NCBI RefSeq assembly: GCF_016714275.1
Contig: NZ_JADJNP010000001.1
Coordinates: 62,001-126,000 of the forward strand
DNA from: Tessaracoccus sp.
GTDB lineage: Bacteria; Actinomycetota; Actinomycetes; Propionibacteriales; Propionibacteriaceae
DNA: 64,000 bases
Direction of reading: 5' to 3'
The translations under genes were made by a program, and so were the position numbers. The notes beneath the pieces were generated by a model that had not been told where the DNA came from, searched no databases, and worked only from the letters and a program-made list of their open reading frames with translations. Position 1 is the first letter of the stretch. Each line of letters opens with the position of its first letter. Shown here one piece after another: positions 56,608-64,000 of this stretch.

Positions 56608-57206
56608 TTAGCCGGAATTTCGCGGGCTTCCCTAAGCCAACTGCCACCAGGCTTGACGTCGAAGTCGTTCCCCAGGATGTGATAGCCGGTCTCCTCGTTC
56701 CACCATCCAGCGACAAGGTAGACCGCCCAATGTTCGGAAGGATTGGTGAACTGCAGGCCCCCTTCCACGCAAGAGACCGCTATCTGGGGATCCTTCGTGG
56801 GCACCTGGGGGCAGAACCACTTGACCGGCACCTGAAGTTCAAAGGACTCGGCACGCTGAGACTGCATGTTGGTGGATACGATCGTCAGAGGCACACTGCT
56901 GACACCGGAGAAGGCGCGCAGCGTCGCGTCATCAGACCGCCCAACTAGCTGCGCCTCATGAGCCCACTCATCCCCCGCATAGTCTCCGATTCGGACCTCA
57001 CCGTGCGACGTCGACATGAACAGTTTTGTGTCATGTGAGCGATTCTCGATCCGGAACGTCTGGCAGCCGGACGTGCTGATCCTAAGGTAGTCGTTCTCTA
57101 GCACAGGGGCCGAAGCTGACTCGGCTGCGCTGGGCAGAATGGCTGCCGTCTGGAGCGCCAACACGAACGCCGTCACTGCAACCGCAATCCTTGACCTGAA
57201 TCGCAT
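56608..57206 (-). pseudogene. Secreted repeat protein, N-terminal part (split by IS)
   Basis: From ATG 57206, with an AAGGGGGAG ribosome site, a signal peptide (MRFRSRIAVAVTAFVLALQT, cleavage probably after ASA) leads to a ~165-residue domain I do not recognise, with cysteines in GCQTF, WFCP and SCVEG. The frame now ends in the IS (stop at 56592) after EIPANLDLS, of which LDLS comes from the IS end. Without the IS it continues ANARLFYRGPWGWGLMPGN into the repeat half. A truncated secreted protein may still be made. Confidence 0.85.
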
Positions 57207-57325
57207 GTCTCCCCCTTGAACGACCAACCGATCCATGCAGTTGACCGTACCGGTTACCCCCCCCCGCAACTCTTGGCGCAATCCTCGCTGTCAAGAGGCG
57301 TGAGAACAGTCCACCTGAAGTAGGT

Positions 57326-60300
57326 CTACTCGCTGCGCAGGGCCTCGACGGGGTCCTTGCGCGAGGCGGCCGAGGCCGGGAGCAGGCCGGCGAGAGCGGT
57401 GAGGGCCATGCTGATCACGACGAGGATGCCCGCGGCCGCCCAGGGCAGCTGGGCGATGTTCTCGACGTCGAAGTTCGAGTAGACGATCGCGTTCGCGGGG
57501 ATGGTGATCAGGAACGTGATCGCGACCCCGAGGGCACCCGCAACAAAGCCGATGATGAGGGTCTCCGCGTTGAAGACGCGCCGGATATCGCGCTTGCTCG
57601 CACCGATCGAGCGGAGGATGCCGATCTCCTTCTTCCGCTCCAGCACCGAGATGTAGGTGATGACGCCGATCATGATCGAGCTCACCACCAGGGAGATCGC
57701 CACGAACGCGATCAGCACGTAGCTGATCATGTTGATGATGTCGGTCACCGAGCCCATCAGGGCGCCGACGAAGTCCGAGTAGGTGATCGCGCGGTCCTCG
57801 AGGCCCTTCGCGCGCATGCTGTCGCTGTAGTCGTCGAGGATCCGGGTGACCTGCTCCTTGGACTCGAAGTCGATCGGGTACAGGTCGATCCGCGACGGGT
57901 TGTCGAAGTCCGCCCAGCCGAGCCTGCGGAGGTTCGCCTCGTAGCTCGCCGACTGGGTCGACGCCATCGACACGAGCAGCTGCGTCAGCTCCTCCTTGTT
58001 GCGCTCCATCTTGAACGCGTCCATGAAGGCGTCCTGGTCGATGCCCATGGCTTCCGACATGTTGTCGGCCAACTGCCCCATGCTGGTCTCCAGCGCAGAG
58101 GAGATCTGCGACGTCAGCGCGGACGTCAGCTTCGACGACACCTCGCCCATGTACGCGGCCATCACCTGCTGCATGTAGTCGGCAAGGACGCCCTGGAGCT
58201 GCGCCTCAAGTGCCGACGTGTCGATGTACCCCGCGGCCTCCCCCACCAGCTTCCTCCCCTCGGGAGAGTCGAGGAAGGCGGGGAAGTTCGTCGCGGCGTC
58301 GGTGGGGTCGAGCCCCTTCCCGACGGCGAACGCCAAGTAGCCCTCCACCAGGCGCTCCGCGAGGCCGGGGTTCGGGTTGGGCTGCGGCGTCAGCGCCTCG
58401 AGGATCGCTGCGGCGTCGGGCGAGGCCAGGAACGCGGGAAGAGCCGTGGCGACGTCGGCGGGATCGAGCTCGTTCTTGGCCGCGAACGTCACGTAGCCCT
58501 CGACGATGGTCGTGGCGAGTTCGGCGTCGATCCCCTCCCCCGCGTCCGCGAGCGCCTCGGCCGCCTCCGGGGTCTCGAGGAACGCCGGCAAGGTGGCCGC
58601 GACATCGGCAGGGTCGAGTTCGTTGGCGGCGGCGAACGCCGCGTACCCCTCGACCAGCTTCGTCACCGCCTGGGTGATCTGCTCGACATCCGCGCCGGGT
58701 GCGGGGTCCGGGTCCGCGTCCGGGGCGTCGGGAATGGTGATGAGGCTGGAGAGGTCGAGCTGGCCAAGGATCTTGTCGACGTCGAGCGCCGGCATCTTCG
58801 ACGGGTCGAGGCTCATGTCGGCGAGGCCGAGATCCATGTCGGAGAGCCCCGACTGCAGGCCGGACATGTCGAGCTTCAGCTTCGACTGATCGAACGTGAA
58901 AGCCTTCGCGATGGCGTCCTCGTCGATACTGAACAGCGAGGAGAAGTCGAACTCGGACTCGTCGGTCTCCTCACCGAAGCCGCGGCCGGTGAACACGTCG
59001 ACGGAGGGATCCGCGATCTGCTTCTGCACGATTTCGGAGGCGTTGGCCTGATCGACGACGTGCGTGGTCAAGGCGCGCGTGTAGTAGATGCCCGGGGGCA
59101 GGCGCGACGAGTCGTCGCTGGGCTTGACGATGCCCGCGATGCGCAGCTCCTCGCCGTTGTCGACGAGCTTCTTCAACTGCTTCTTGTCCCCGCTGCGATC
59201 GGTCCAGACGTCGAACTCGTCGTCGTGGGTGTAGCGGTCCGGGGCCGCGACCAGCTTGAACGTCGCTCCCATGATGTCGTCATAGCCGAGCTTCAGCGGG
59301 TCCGACGGCGTCTCAACGGTCTCCTCGTTGAGGACCTGGTCGACCATCGCGTCGAGCTCGGACGGGTCGCGCAGGCCCATGGCGTAAAGCGCGAGATCGC
59401 TGACACCGCCGCTGGGGGTGAGCACGAGCACGGTCTCGTCGTAGGCGGTCGGCCACCGGCCCGCCACCACGTCGAAGTGCGAGTCGATCAGCGACAGGTC
59501 CGGCACCAGCTCGCGGAACACGCCGCTGCTCATCGACGACGACATCAGGCTCGACGCCGACGTCGACGACGCGAACCCCATGGCGTTGAAGACGGCGTCG
59601 GGGTTGACCTGGCGCACCTTCTCCGAGGTGTCGGAGGCGAAGATCTGCGGGGTCACGTCGTAGGAGTACAGGATGCCGTTGACGTGCTCCTCGATCCCGC
59701 TGCCGCCGGTCTCGAGGAAGGTCTTCAGGGAGGCGAGGTCGTTCGTGCCGACGCTGGAGAACATCTTCCCCATCACCTGCACCTCGTGGACATCCGATTC
59801 GCCGTTACCGCCCTTGCCGCTCGCCTCGTCGACGATGCCGGCCGAAGCCGCGAGCATGGCGGTCATGTCCATGCCCTGGCGCTGGATGGTCAGCGGATAT
59901 AGGGAGAGAGTGTCCTCCTCTACGCCCTGGATGTAGGCGTTGACGCCGTTGGCGAGCGCGAGAATCGCGGCGATCCCGATGATGCCGATGCTGCCCGCGA
60001 AGGCCGTCATCAGCGTGCGCCCCTTCTTCGTCATCAGGTTGTTGAACGACAGCGCGACCGCCGTCAGGAACGACATGCTGGTCCGCCGCGCCGTCGGCGC
60101 CGCCGCCGCCGCGGCCGCGGCGGGGTCGAAGGGATCGCTGTCGGCGACGACGACGCCGTCGCTCAGATGCACCGTCCGCGTGGCGTGCTCCTCCGCCAAC
60201 TCCGGGTTGTGGGTCACCATCACGACGAGACGGTCCTTGGCGATGCTCGTCAGCAGCCCCATGATCTGGACGCTGGTGGTGGAGTCGAGCGCACCGGTGG

Positions 60301-60808
60301 GCTCGTCGGCCAGCAGGATCTCGGGATCGTTGATCAGGGCGCGGGCGATGGCGACGCGCTGCATCTGTCCGCCGGACAGCTGGTTGGGCCGCTTGTGCAC
60401 GTGGTCGCCGAGACCCACCTGCTCCAAGGCCTCCCGCGCACGGCGCTTCCGCTCCGCCGGCGAGACGCCCGCGAGCGTGAGCGCCAACTCGACGTTGGCG
60501 AGCACGGACTGGTGCGGAATCAGGTTGTAGCTCTGGAAGACGAACCCGATCCGGTTGTTGCGGTAGGTGTCCCAGTCGCGGTCCTTGTAATGCGACGTCG
60601 GCACGCCGTCGATGATGAGGTTGCCGGAGTCGTAGTGGTCGAGGCCACCGACGATGTTGAGCAGCGTCGTCTTGCCCGAACCCGACGCACCGAGGATCGC
60701 CACGAACTCGTTGTCCCGGAAGGAGATCGATACATCCTTCAGCGCCACCTGGGTGAAGTCACCCGTCCGGTACGACTTCCGGACGTCGACGAGCTGGAGC
60801 ATGTGCAC
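57326..60808 (-). CDS. Large ABC ATPase-FtsX-type permease fusion with repeat loop
   Basis: 1,160 residues, MacB-like. The ATPase is at residues 1-235: Walker A GASGSGKTT (40-48), signature LSGGQ, Walker B ILLADEPTGALD. The first membrane helix is near 265-285, a very large extracellular region spans ~290-1000, and three membrane helices lie in the C-terminal FtsX domain (ISYVLIAFVAISLVVSSIMIGVITYISVLERKKEIGILRSIGA). The loop holds three ~60-residue repeats (EGY-x2-FA-x4-LDPADVA-x3-PAFL-x-SP-x-A) at about residues 715-865. Such proteins export or extract peptides or lipids, or transmit force; substrate is unknown. ATG 60802 is an alternative start. Confidence 0.9.
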   Translation of the reverse strand: MHMLQLVDVRKSYRTGDFTQVALKDVSISFRDNEFVAILGASGSGKTTLLNIVGGLDHYDSGNLIIDGVPTSHYKDRDWDTYRNNRIGFVFQSYNLIPHQSVLANVELALTLAGVSPAERKRRAREALEQVGLGDHVHKRPNQLSGGQMQRVAIARALINDPEILLADEPTGALDSTTSVQIMGLLTSIAKDRLVVMVTHNPELAEEHATRTVHLSDGVVVADSDPFDPAAAAAAAAPTARRTSMSFLTAVALSFNNLMTKKGRTLMTAFAGSIGIIGIAAILALANGVNAYIQGVEEDTLSLYPLTIQRQGMDMTAMLAASAGIVDEASGKGGNGESDVHEVQVMGKMFSSVGTNDLASLKTFLETGGSGIEEHVNGILYSYDVTPQIFASDTSEKVRQVNPDAVFNAMGFASSTSASSLMSSSMSSGVFRELVPDLSLIDSHFDVVAGRWPTAYDETVLVLTPSGGVSDLALYAMGLRDPSELDAMVDQVLNEETVETPSDPLKLGYDDIMGATFKLVAAPDRYTHDDEFDVWTDRSGDKKQLKKLVDNGEELRIAGIVKPSDDSSRLPPGIYYTRALTTHVVDQANASEIVQKQIADPSVDVFTGRGFGEETDESEFDFSSLFSIDEDAIAKAFTFDQSKLKLDMSGLQSGLSDMDLGLADMSLDPSKMPALDVDKILGQLDLSSLITIPDAPDADPDPAPGADVEQITQAVTKLVEGYAAFAAANELDPADVAATLPAFLETPEAAEALADAGEGIDAELATTIVEGYVTFAAKNELDPADVATALPAFLASPDAAAILEALTPQPNPNPGLAERLVEGYLAFAVGKGLDPTDAATNFPAFLDSPEGRKLVGEAAGYIDTSALEAQLQGVLADYMQQVMAAYMGEVSSKLTSALTSQISSALETSMGQLADNMSEAMGIDQDAFMDAFKMERNKEELTQLLVSMASTQSASYEANLRRLGWADFDNPSRIDLYPIDFESKEQVTRILDDYSDSMRAKGLEDRAITYSDFVGALMGSVTDIINMISYVLIAFVAISLVVSSIMIGVITYISVLERKKEIGILRSIGASKRDIRRVFNAETLIIGFVAGALGVAITFLITIPANAIVYSNFDVENIAQLPWAAAGILVVISMALTALAGLLPASAASRKDPVEALRSE

Positions 60809-60873
60809 CTTCCTGGCTGGGGCACTGCAATACTACGGGTCGTCCGAAACGAGCAGCGTGGCACTCTTGAGGT

Positions 60874-61269
60874 ATGGAGTTCGTCACACGTCTTATCGCA
60901 ACCGCCATCGCGACCGCCGTCGCGGTCTGGCTCGTCCCCGGCATCAACCTCACCAGCAGCGACACAACGGACAAGGTCATGACGCTGCTCGGGGTCGCCC
61001 TCGTCTTCGGCCTGATCAACAGCGTCGTCGCGCCCATCGTCAAGGTGCTCGGAGCCTGCCTGATCGTGTTGACGCTCGGCCTGTTCCTGTTGGTCATCAA
61101 CGCGCTCATGCTGCAGCTGACGTCCTGGGCCGCGGGCCTCGTCGGCCTCGGCTTCCACGTCGACGGGTTCTGGCCCGCGTTCTGGGGCGCCCTGATCATC
61201 TCGATCGTCGGCGCGCTGCTCGGAGGCCTCCTCGGCAGCTCCCGTCCGCAGGCCGAGTACACCGCCTGA
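60874..61269 (+). CDS. Small membrane protein, phage-holin-4-2 / PF04020 family
   Basis: 131 residues with four hydrophobic segments: FVTRLIATAIATAVAVWLVPGI, LLGVALVFGLINSVVAPIVKVL, LTLGLFLLVINALMLQLTS and FWGALIISIVGALLGGLLG. NSVVAPIVK and LVINALML are the family hallmarks. Despite the name these are ordinary chromosomal membrane proteins of unknown function, not evidence of a prophage. It is divergent from the ABC gene. Confidence 0.85.
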   Translation: MEFVTRLIATAIATAVAVWLVPGINLTSSDTTDKVMTLLGVALVFGLINSVVAPIVKVLGACLIVLTLGLFLLVINALMLQLTSWAAGLVGLGFHVDGFWPAFWGALIISIVGALLGGLLGSSRPQAEYTA

Positions 61270-61276
61270 CACGACG

Positions 61277-61311
61277 ACGGAGGCCGCCCCGCGATGCGGG
61301 ACGGCCTCCGT
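61277..61311. terminator. Bidirectional terminator between the holin-like gene and rpsQ
   Basis: Stem with arms ACGGAGGCCG-CCCCGC and GCGGGA-CGGCCTCCGT around GAT (one mismatch). It is centred between the convergent stops of the PF04020 gene and rpsQ. It can end both transcripts and so closes the S10 operon after S17. Confidence 0.8.
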
Positions 61312-61335
61312 GGATGTGGGTCTAGGACCTCTCGA

Positions 61336-61614
61336 TCACTTGGCGCGCTCGAGGATCTCGACGAGACGCCAGCGCTTCTGCGCCGACAGCGGGCGGGTCT
61401 CCATGACGCGCACCAGGTCGCCGATGCCGGCGTCGTTGGTCTCGTCGTGGGCCTTGAGGCGCGACGACTTGGTCATGACCTTGCCGTACAGCGGGTGCTT
61501 GACCCGGTCCTCGACGAGGACGACGATCGTCTTGTCCATCTTGTCGGACACGACGACGCCCTGCAGGACCTTGCGGCGGCCCCGCTCCTTGGGGGTGGTG
61601 TTCTCAGCGCTCAT
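61336..61614 (-). CDS. rpsQ: 30S ribosomal protein S17
   Basis: 92 residues from ATG 61614 (MSAENTTPKERGRRKVLQG). The S17 OB-fold core VVVSDKMDKTIVVLVEDRVKHPLYGK and the end are normal. GTG 61620, overlapping the rpmC stop, is a possible start, but GAGGAG is spaced 8 bases from the ATG and only 2 from the GTG. It is the last gene of its unit; L14 does not follow. Confidence 0.95.
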   Translation of the reverse strand: MSAENTTPKERGRRKVLQGVVVSDKMDKTIVVLVEDRVKHPLYGKVMTKSSRLKAHDETNDAGIGDLVRVMETRPLSAQKRWRLVEILERAK

Positions 61615-61616
61615 AT

Positions 61617-61850
61617 TCACTTCTCCTCAACAACCGGCTCATCGACGATGCCGAGGTTGCGCTCCTGCAGCACGGTGTAGATGCGGGCGATGTCCTTACG
61701 GACGGAGCGCAGGCGGGCGCTCGACTCCAGCTGGCCGGTGGCAGCCTGGAACCGGAGCCCGAACAGCTCCTCCTTGAGCTCAACGACCTTGGCGTTGAGC
61801 TGATCACGCGACAGACCACGCAGGTCGTGTGCGGCGAGAGTCTTGCTCAT
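61617..61850 (-). CDS. rpmC: 50S ribosomal protein L29
   Basis: 77 residues, MSKTLAAHDLRGLSRDQLNA to ELKEELFGLRFQAATGQL and VRKDIARIYTVLQERNLGI, a helical hairpin near the tunnel exit. Overlaps rplP by one base. A short Glu-rich end is normal. Confidence 0.96.
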   Translation of the reverse strand: MSKTLAAHDLRGLSRDQLNAKVVELKEELFGLRFQAATGQLESSARLRSVRKDIARIYTVLQERNLGIVDEPVVEEK

Positions 61851-62269
61851 CAGTTTTCACCTGCTTCGCGCTTGATGAAGCGTGCCTTGAAGGGCAGCTT
61901 GTGGATAGCCAGACGCATGGCCTCGCGGGCGACGTCCTCCGGCACACCGGAGAGCTCGAACAGCACGCGGCCCGGCTTGATGTTGGCGACCCACCACTCG
62001 GGCGAGCCCTTGCCGGAACCCATGCGGGTCTCGGCGGGCTTCTTGGTCAGGGGGCGGTCCGGGTAGATGTTGATCCAGACCTTGCCGCCACGCTTGATGT
62101 GGCGGGTCATGGCGATACGAGCGGCCTCGATCTGACGGTTCGTCATGTACGAGGACTCGAGCGCCTGGATTCCGTACTCACCGAAGGCCAGCTTGGTGCC
62201 GCCCTTGGCCGCACCACGCCGCGTGGGGTGGTGCTGCTTACGGAACTTGACTCGACGAGGAATCAGCAT
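61850..62269 (-). CDS. rplP: 50S ribosomal protein L16
   Basis: 139 residues: MLIPRRVKFRKQHHPTRRG, GGKVWINIYPDRPLTKKPAETRMGSGKG, a complete L16. It helps position A-site tRNA. Two bases separate it from rpsC. Confidence 0.97.
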   Translation of the reverse strand: MLIPRRVKFRKQHHPTRRGAAKGGTKLAFGEYGIQALESSYMTNRQIEAARIAMTRHIKRGGKVWINIYPDRPLTKKPAETRMGSGKGSPEWWVANIKPGRVLFELSGVPEDVAREAMRLAIHKLPFKARFIKREAGEN

Positions 62270-62271
62270 GC

Positions 62272-63084
62272 TCAGGCTCCTGCGTTCTCAGTTGCGGGCG
62301 CAGCCGCGGCGTCGGCCTGGGCTGCGTCGGCGCGACGGCGACCACCGCGCTCGGGACGATCCCCGCGGCCCTCGCCGCGGGCGGGACGACGGCCCGGACG
62401 CTGACGGCCAGACGGCGCGTTGTTGCGGGCTGCCTTCTGGGCGGCGCGCTCGGCGCGCGTGCCGGCGACGTCACCCTTGTAGATCCAGACCTTCACGCCG
62501 ATGCGGCCGAACGTCGTGCGGGCCTCGTAGAAGCCGTAGTCGATATCGGCGCGGAGGGTATGCAGCGGCACCTGGCCGTCGCGGTAGCCCTCGGAGCGGG
62601 ACATCTCGGCGCCGCCGAGACGGCCGGAGCACTTGATGCGGATGCCCTTGGCGCCCGCACGCATGGCGGTCTGCTGGGCCTTGCGCATGGCGCGACGGAA
62701 GGCGACGCGGGCGCCGAGCTGCTCGGCGATGCCCTGCGCGACCAGCTGAGCGTCGATCTCAGGGTTCTTGACCTCGAGGATGTTCAGCTGAACCTGCTTG
62801 CCGGTGAGCTTCTCGAGCTCGGCGCGGACGCGCTCCGCCTCGGCGCCGTTGCGGCCGATGACGATGCCCGGGCGGGCGGCGTGCAGGAAGATGGTCACGC
62901 GCTCCGAGCGGCGCTCGATCTCGATGGACGAGATGCCGGCGCGCTCCAGCGTCTTGGTCAGGTACTCACGGATCTTGACGTCCTCGCCGACCAGCTGCGC
63001 GTACTGCTTGTCGCTGTACCAGCGCGTCTTGTGATCGGTGGTGATGCCGAGGCGGAAGCCATTCGGGTTGATCTTCTGGCCCAT
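62272..63084 (-). CDS. rpsC: 30S ribosomal protein S3
   Basis: 270 residues: MGQKINPNGFRLGITTDHK, KH domain with the G-x-x-G loop in VIGRNGAEAERVR, and the C-terminal domain to KGDVAGTRAERA. A 60-residue Arg/Gly/Ala-rich tail follows, typical of actinobacterial S3. It lines mRNA entry. Confidence 0.97.
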   Translation of the reverse strand: MGQKINPNGFRLGITTDHKTRWYSDKQYAQLVGEDVKIREYLTKTLERAGISSIEIERRSERVTIFLHAARPGIVIGRNGAEAERVRAELEKLTGKQVQLNILEVKNPEIDAQLVAQGIAEQLGARVAFRRAMRKAQQTAMRAGAKGIRIKCSGRLGGAEMSRSEGYRDGQVPLHTLRADIDYGFYEARTTFGRIGVKVWIYKGDVAGTRAERAAQKAARNNAPSGRQRPGRRPARGEGRGDRPERGGRRRADAAQADAAAAPATENAGA

Positions 63085-63088
63085 GGAA

Positions 63089-63490
63089 TCAGGCTCCCTT
63101 CGTCTCGCGGGGTTCGACGACCACAGTGATGTGCGAGCCGCGCTTCAGGATGCGGCTGGCCGAGCCCTTCGCACGGGGACGGATGCGGCGGAGGGTGACA
63201 CCCTCGTCCACGAACGCCTTGGAGATGTACAGGTCGTCGGACCGCAGCGCCTCAGCCGACTCCGCGTTGGCGGCAGCCGAAGCCACGACCTTGTAGACCG
63301 GGTCGGAAGCGGCCTGCGGGGCGAACTTGAGGGCGACAAGGGCGTCCTTGACGTCCATGCCGCGGACCAGATCGACGACGCGACGAACCTTGGAGGGGCT
63401 CATCCGGACGTGGCGCGCGATGGCGTACGAGCCAGGACGATCCCCGAGCAGGGTCTCGCGACGACGGCTGTTGCCGTTCTCGTTGCTCAT
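63089..63490 (-). CDS. rplV: 50S ribosomal protein L22
   Basis: 133 residues: YAIARHVRMSPSKVRRVVDLVRG, then the DEGVTLRRIRPRAKGSASRILKRGSHITVVV tunnel-loop region, a complete L22. Four bases before rpsC start region. Macrolide-resistance positions cannot be judged without alignment. Confidence 0.96.
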   Translation of the reverse strand: MSNENGNSRRRETLLGDRPGSYAIARHVRMSPSKVRRVVDLVRGMDVKDALVALKFAPQAASDPVYKVVASAAANAESAEALRSDDLYISKAFVDEGVTLRRIRPRAKGSASRILKRGSHITVVVEPRETKGA

Positions 63491-63517
63491 AGTTGAATCA
63501 GTTCCTTATCTCGCGCC

Positions 63518-63799
63518 TCAGCGGCGGCGGGCCTTCTTGTCGTCCTTCACGTGACCCTTGAAGGTGCGCGTGGGGGCGAACTCGCCCAACTTGTGACCGA
63601 TCATCGCCTCGGTGACGAACACCGGGACGTGCTTGCGGCCGTCGTGCACCGCGATGGTGTGCCCGAGCATGTCGGGGACGATCATCGAGCGGCGCGACCA
63701 GGTCTTGATGACGTTCTTGGTGCCCTTTTCGTTCTGAACATCCACCTTCTTCTGCAGGTGGTCGTCGACGAAGGGGCCCTTCTTAAGGCTGCGTGGCAT
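63518..63799 (-). CDS. rpsS: 30S ribosomal protein S19
   Basis: 93 residues: MPRSLKKGPFVDDHLQKKVD, TWSRRSMIVPDMLGHTIAVHDGRKHVPVFVTEAM, GEFAPTRTF. It binds the 16S head with S13. Order L2-S19-L22-S3 is canonical. Confidence 0.97.
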   Translation of the reverse strand: MPRSLKKGPFVDDHLQKKVDVQNEKGTKNVIKTWSRRSMIVPDMLGHTIAVHDGRKHVPVFVTEAMIGHKLGEFAPTRTFKGHVKDDKKARRR

Positions 63800-63817
63800 A
63801 GTTCCTCAGGCTCCCTA

Positions 63818-64000
63818 TCAGCGCTTCTTACCGGTCTTGCGACGGCGGACGATCAGGCGGTTGCTCGCCTTGTTCTTGTCGCGGGTGCGGCCCTCGGGCT
63901 TGCCCCACGGCGACACGGGGTGACGGCCACCCGACGTGCGGCCCTCGCCACCACCGTGCGGGTGGTCGACGGGGTTCATCACGACGCCACGAACGGTCGG
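63818..64000 (-). CDS. rplB: 50S ribosomal protein L2, C-terminal part (cut by window end)
   Basis: The last ~60 codons: PTVRGVVMNPVDHPHGGGEG with the conserved His needed for peptidyl transfer, RTSGGRHPVSPWGKPEGRTR and the end VRRRKTGKKR before TGA (63818-63820). The rest lies beyond the window. Confidence 0.96.
   Translation of the reverse strand, partial: PTVRGVVMNPVDHPHGGGEGRTSGGRHPVSPWGKPEGRTRDKNKASNRLIVRRRKTGKKR

Noticed and set aside
60874..61269. Prophage remnant, because of the holin family name
   Set aside because: PF04020 proteins are widespread chromosomal membrane proteins and no phage genes lie nearby.

Overview
This window is high-GC DNA from an actinobacterium, most likely a member of the Propionibacteriaceae (Tessaracoccus-like). 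That placement is an inference from three things: the actinobacterial rRNA leader motifs, the EF-G-like and PimC-like proteins, and the ribosomal gene order. No database search was possible.

Layout. 1-2990 holds the 5' end of a 23S gene, a tRNA-less spacer, a complete 16S gene and its promoter region, all read leftward. 2991-7940 is a leftward housekeeping block: an RNB-family ribonuclease, a zinc-ribbon protein, glmM, rpsI and rplM. 8044-24000 is mixed: an EF-G-like GTPase, coaBC, an NRDE protein, a YccF protein, trmB-truA-methyltransferase, a superoxide dismutase, a leftward envelope operon (GT4 glycosyltransferase, transglutaminase-like protein, acyltransferase), ppc and an ABC exporter. 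At 25.82 kb two divergent genes (GH127 glycosidase and tandem universal stress protein) have both lost their 5' ends at one junction. 26380-30143 is an ABC uptake system with two binding proteins.

30249-64000 is the S10-spc-alpha ribosomal supercluster, read leftward from rplB (cut by the window end) to rplQ. It is broken twice. Between map and infA sits an 11-kb accessory segment (34.3-45.2 kb) with a LacI-regulated sugar ABC system, two glycosidases and a sulfatase. Between rpsQ and rplN sits a 9-kb segment (52.4-61.3 kb). It holds an AbiEi/DUF559-like gene flanked by two related ~120-bp palindromic elements, a secreted repeat-protein gene split by an IS1380-type element with a 4-bp target duplication, a large FtsX-type ABC protein and a small membrane protein. 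Both breaks are patched with local promoters and terminators, so the cluster now looks like several separate operons.

Expression signals. At least eight genes have a TANNNT-like -10 hexamer only 6-7 bases before the start codon and no convincing ribosome binding site, which indicates leaderless mRNAs. The sugar operon has a -35/-10 pair with a perfect 12-bp LacI-type palindrome over the predicted transcription start. I found no tRNA genes, CRISPR arrays or prophage.
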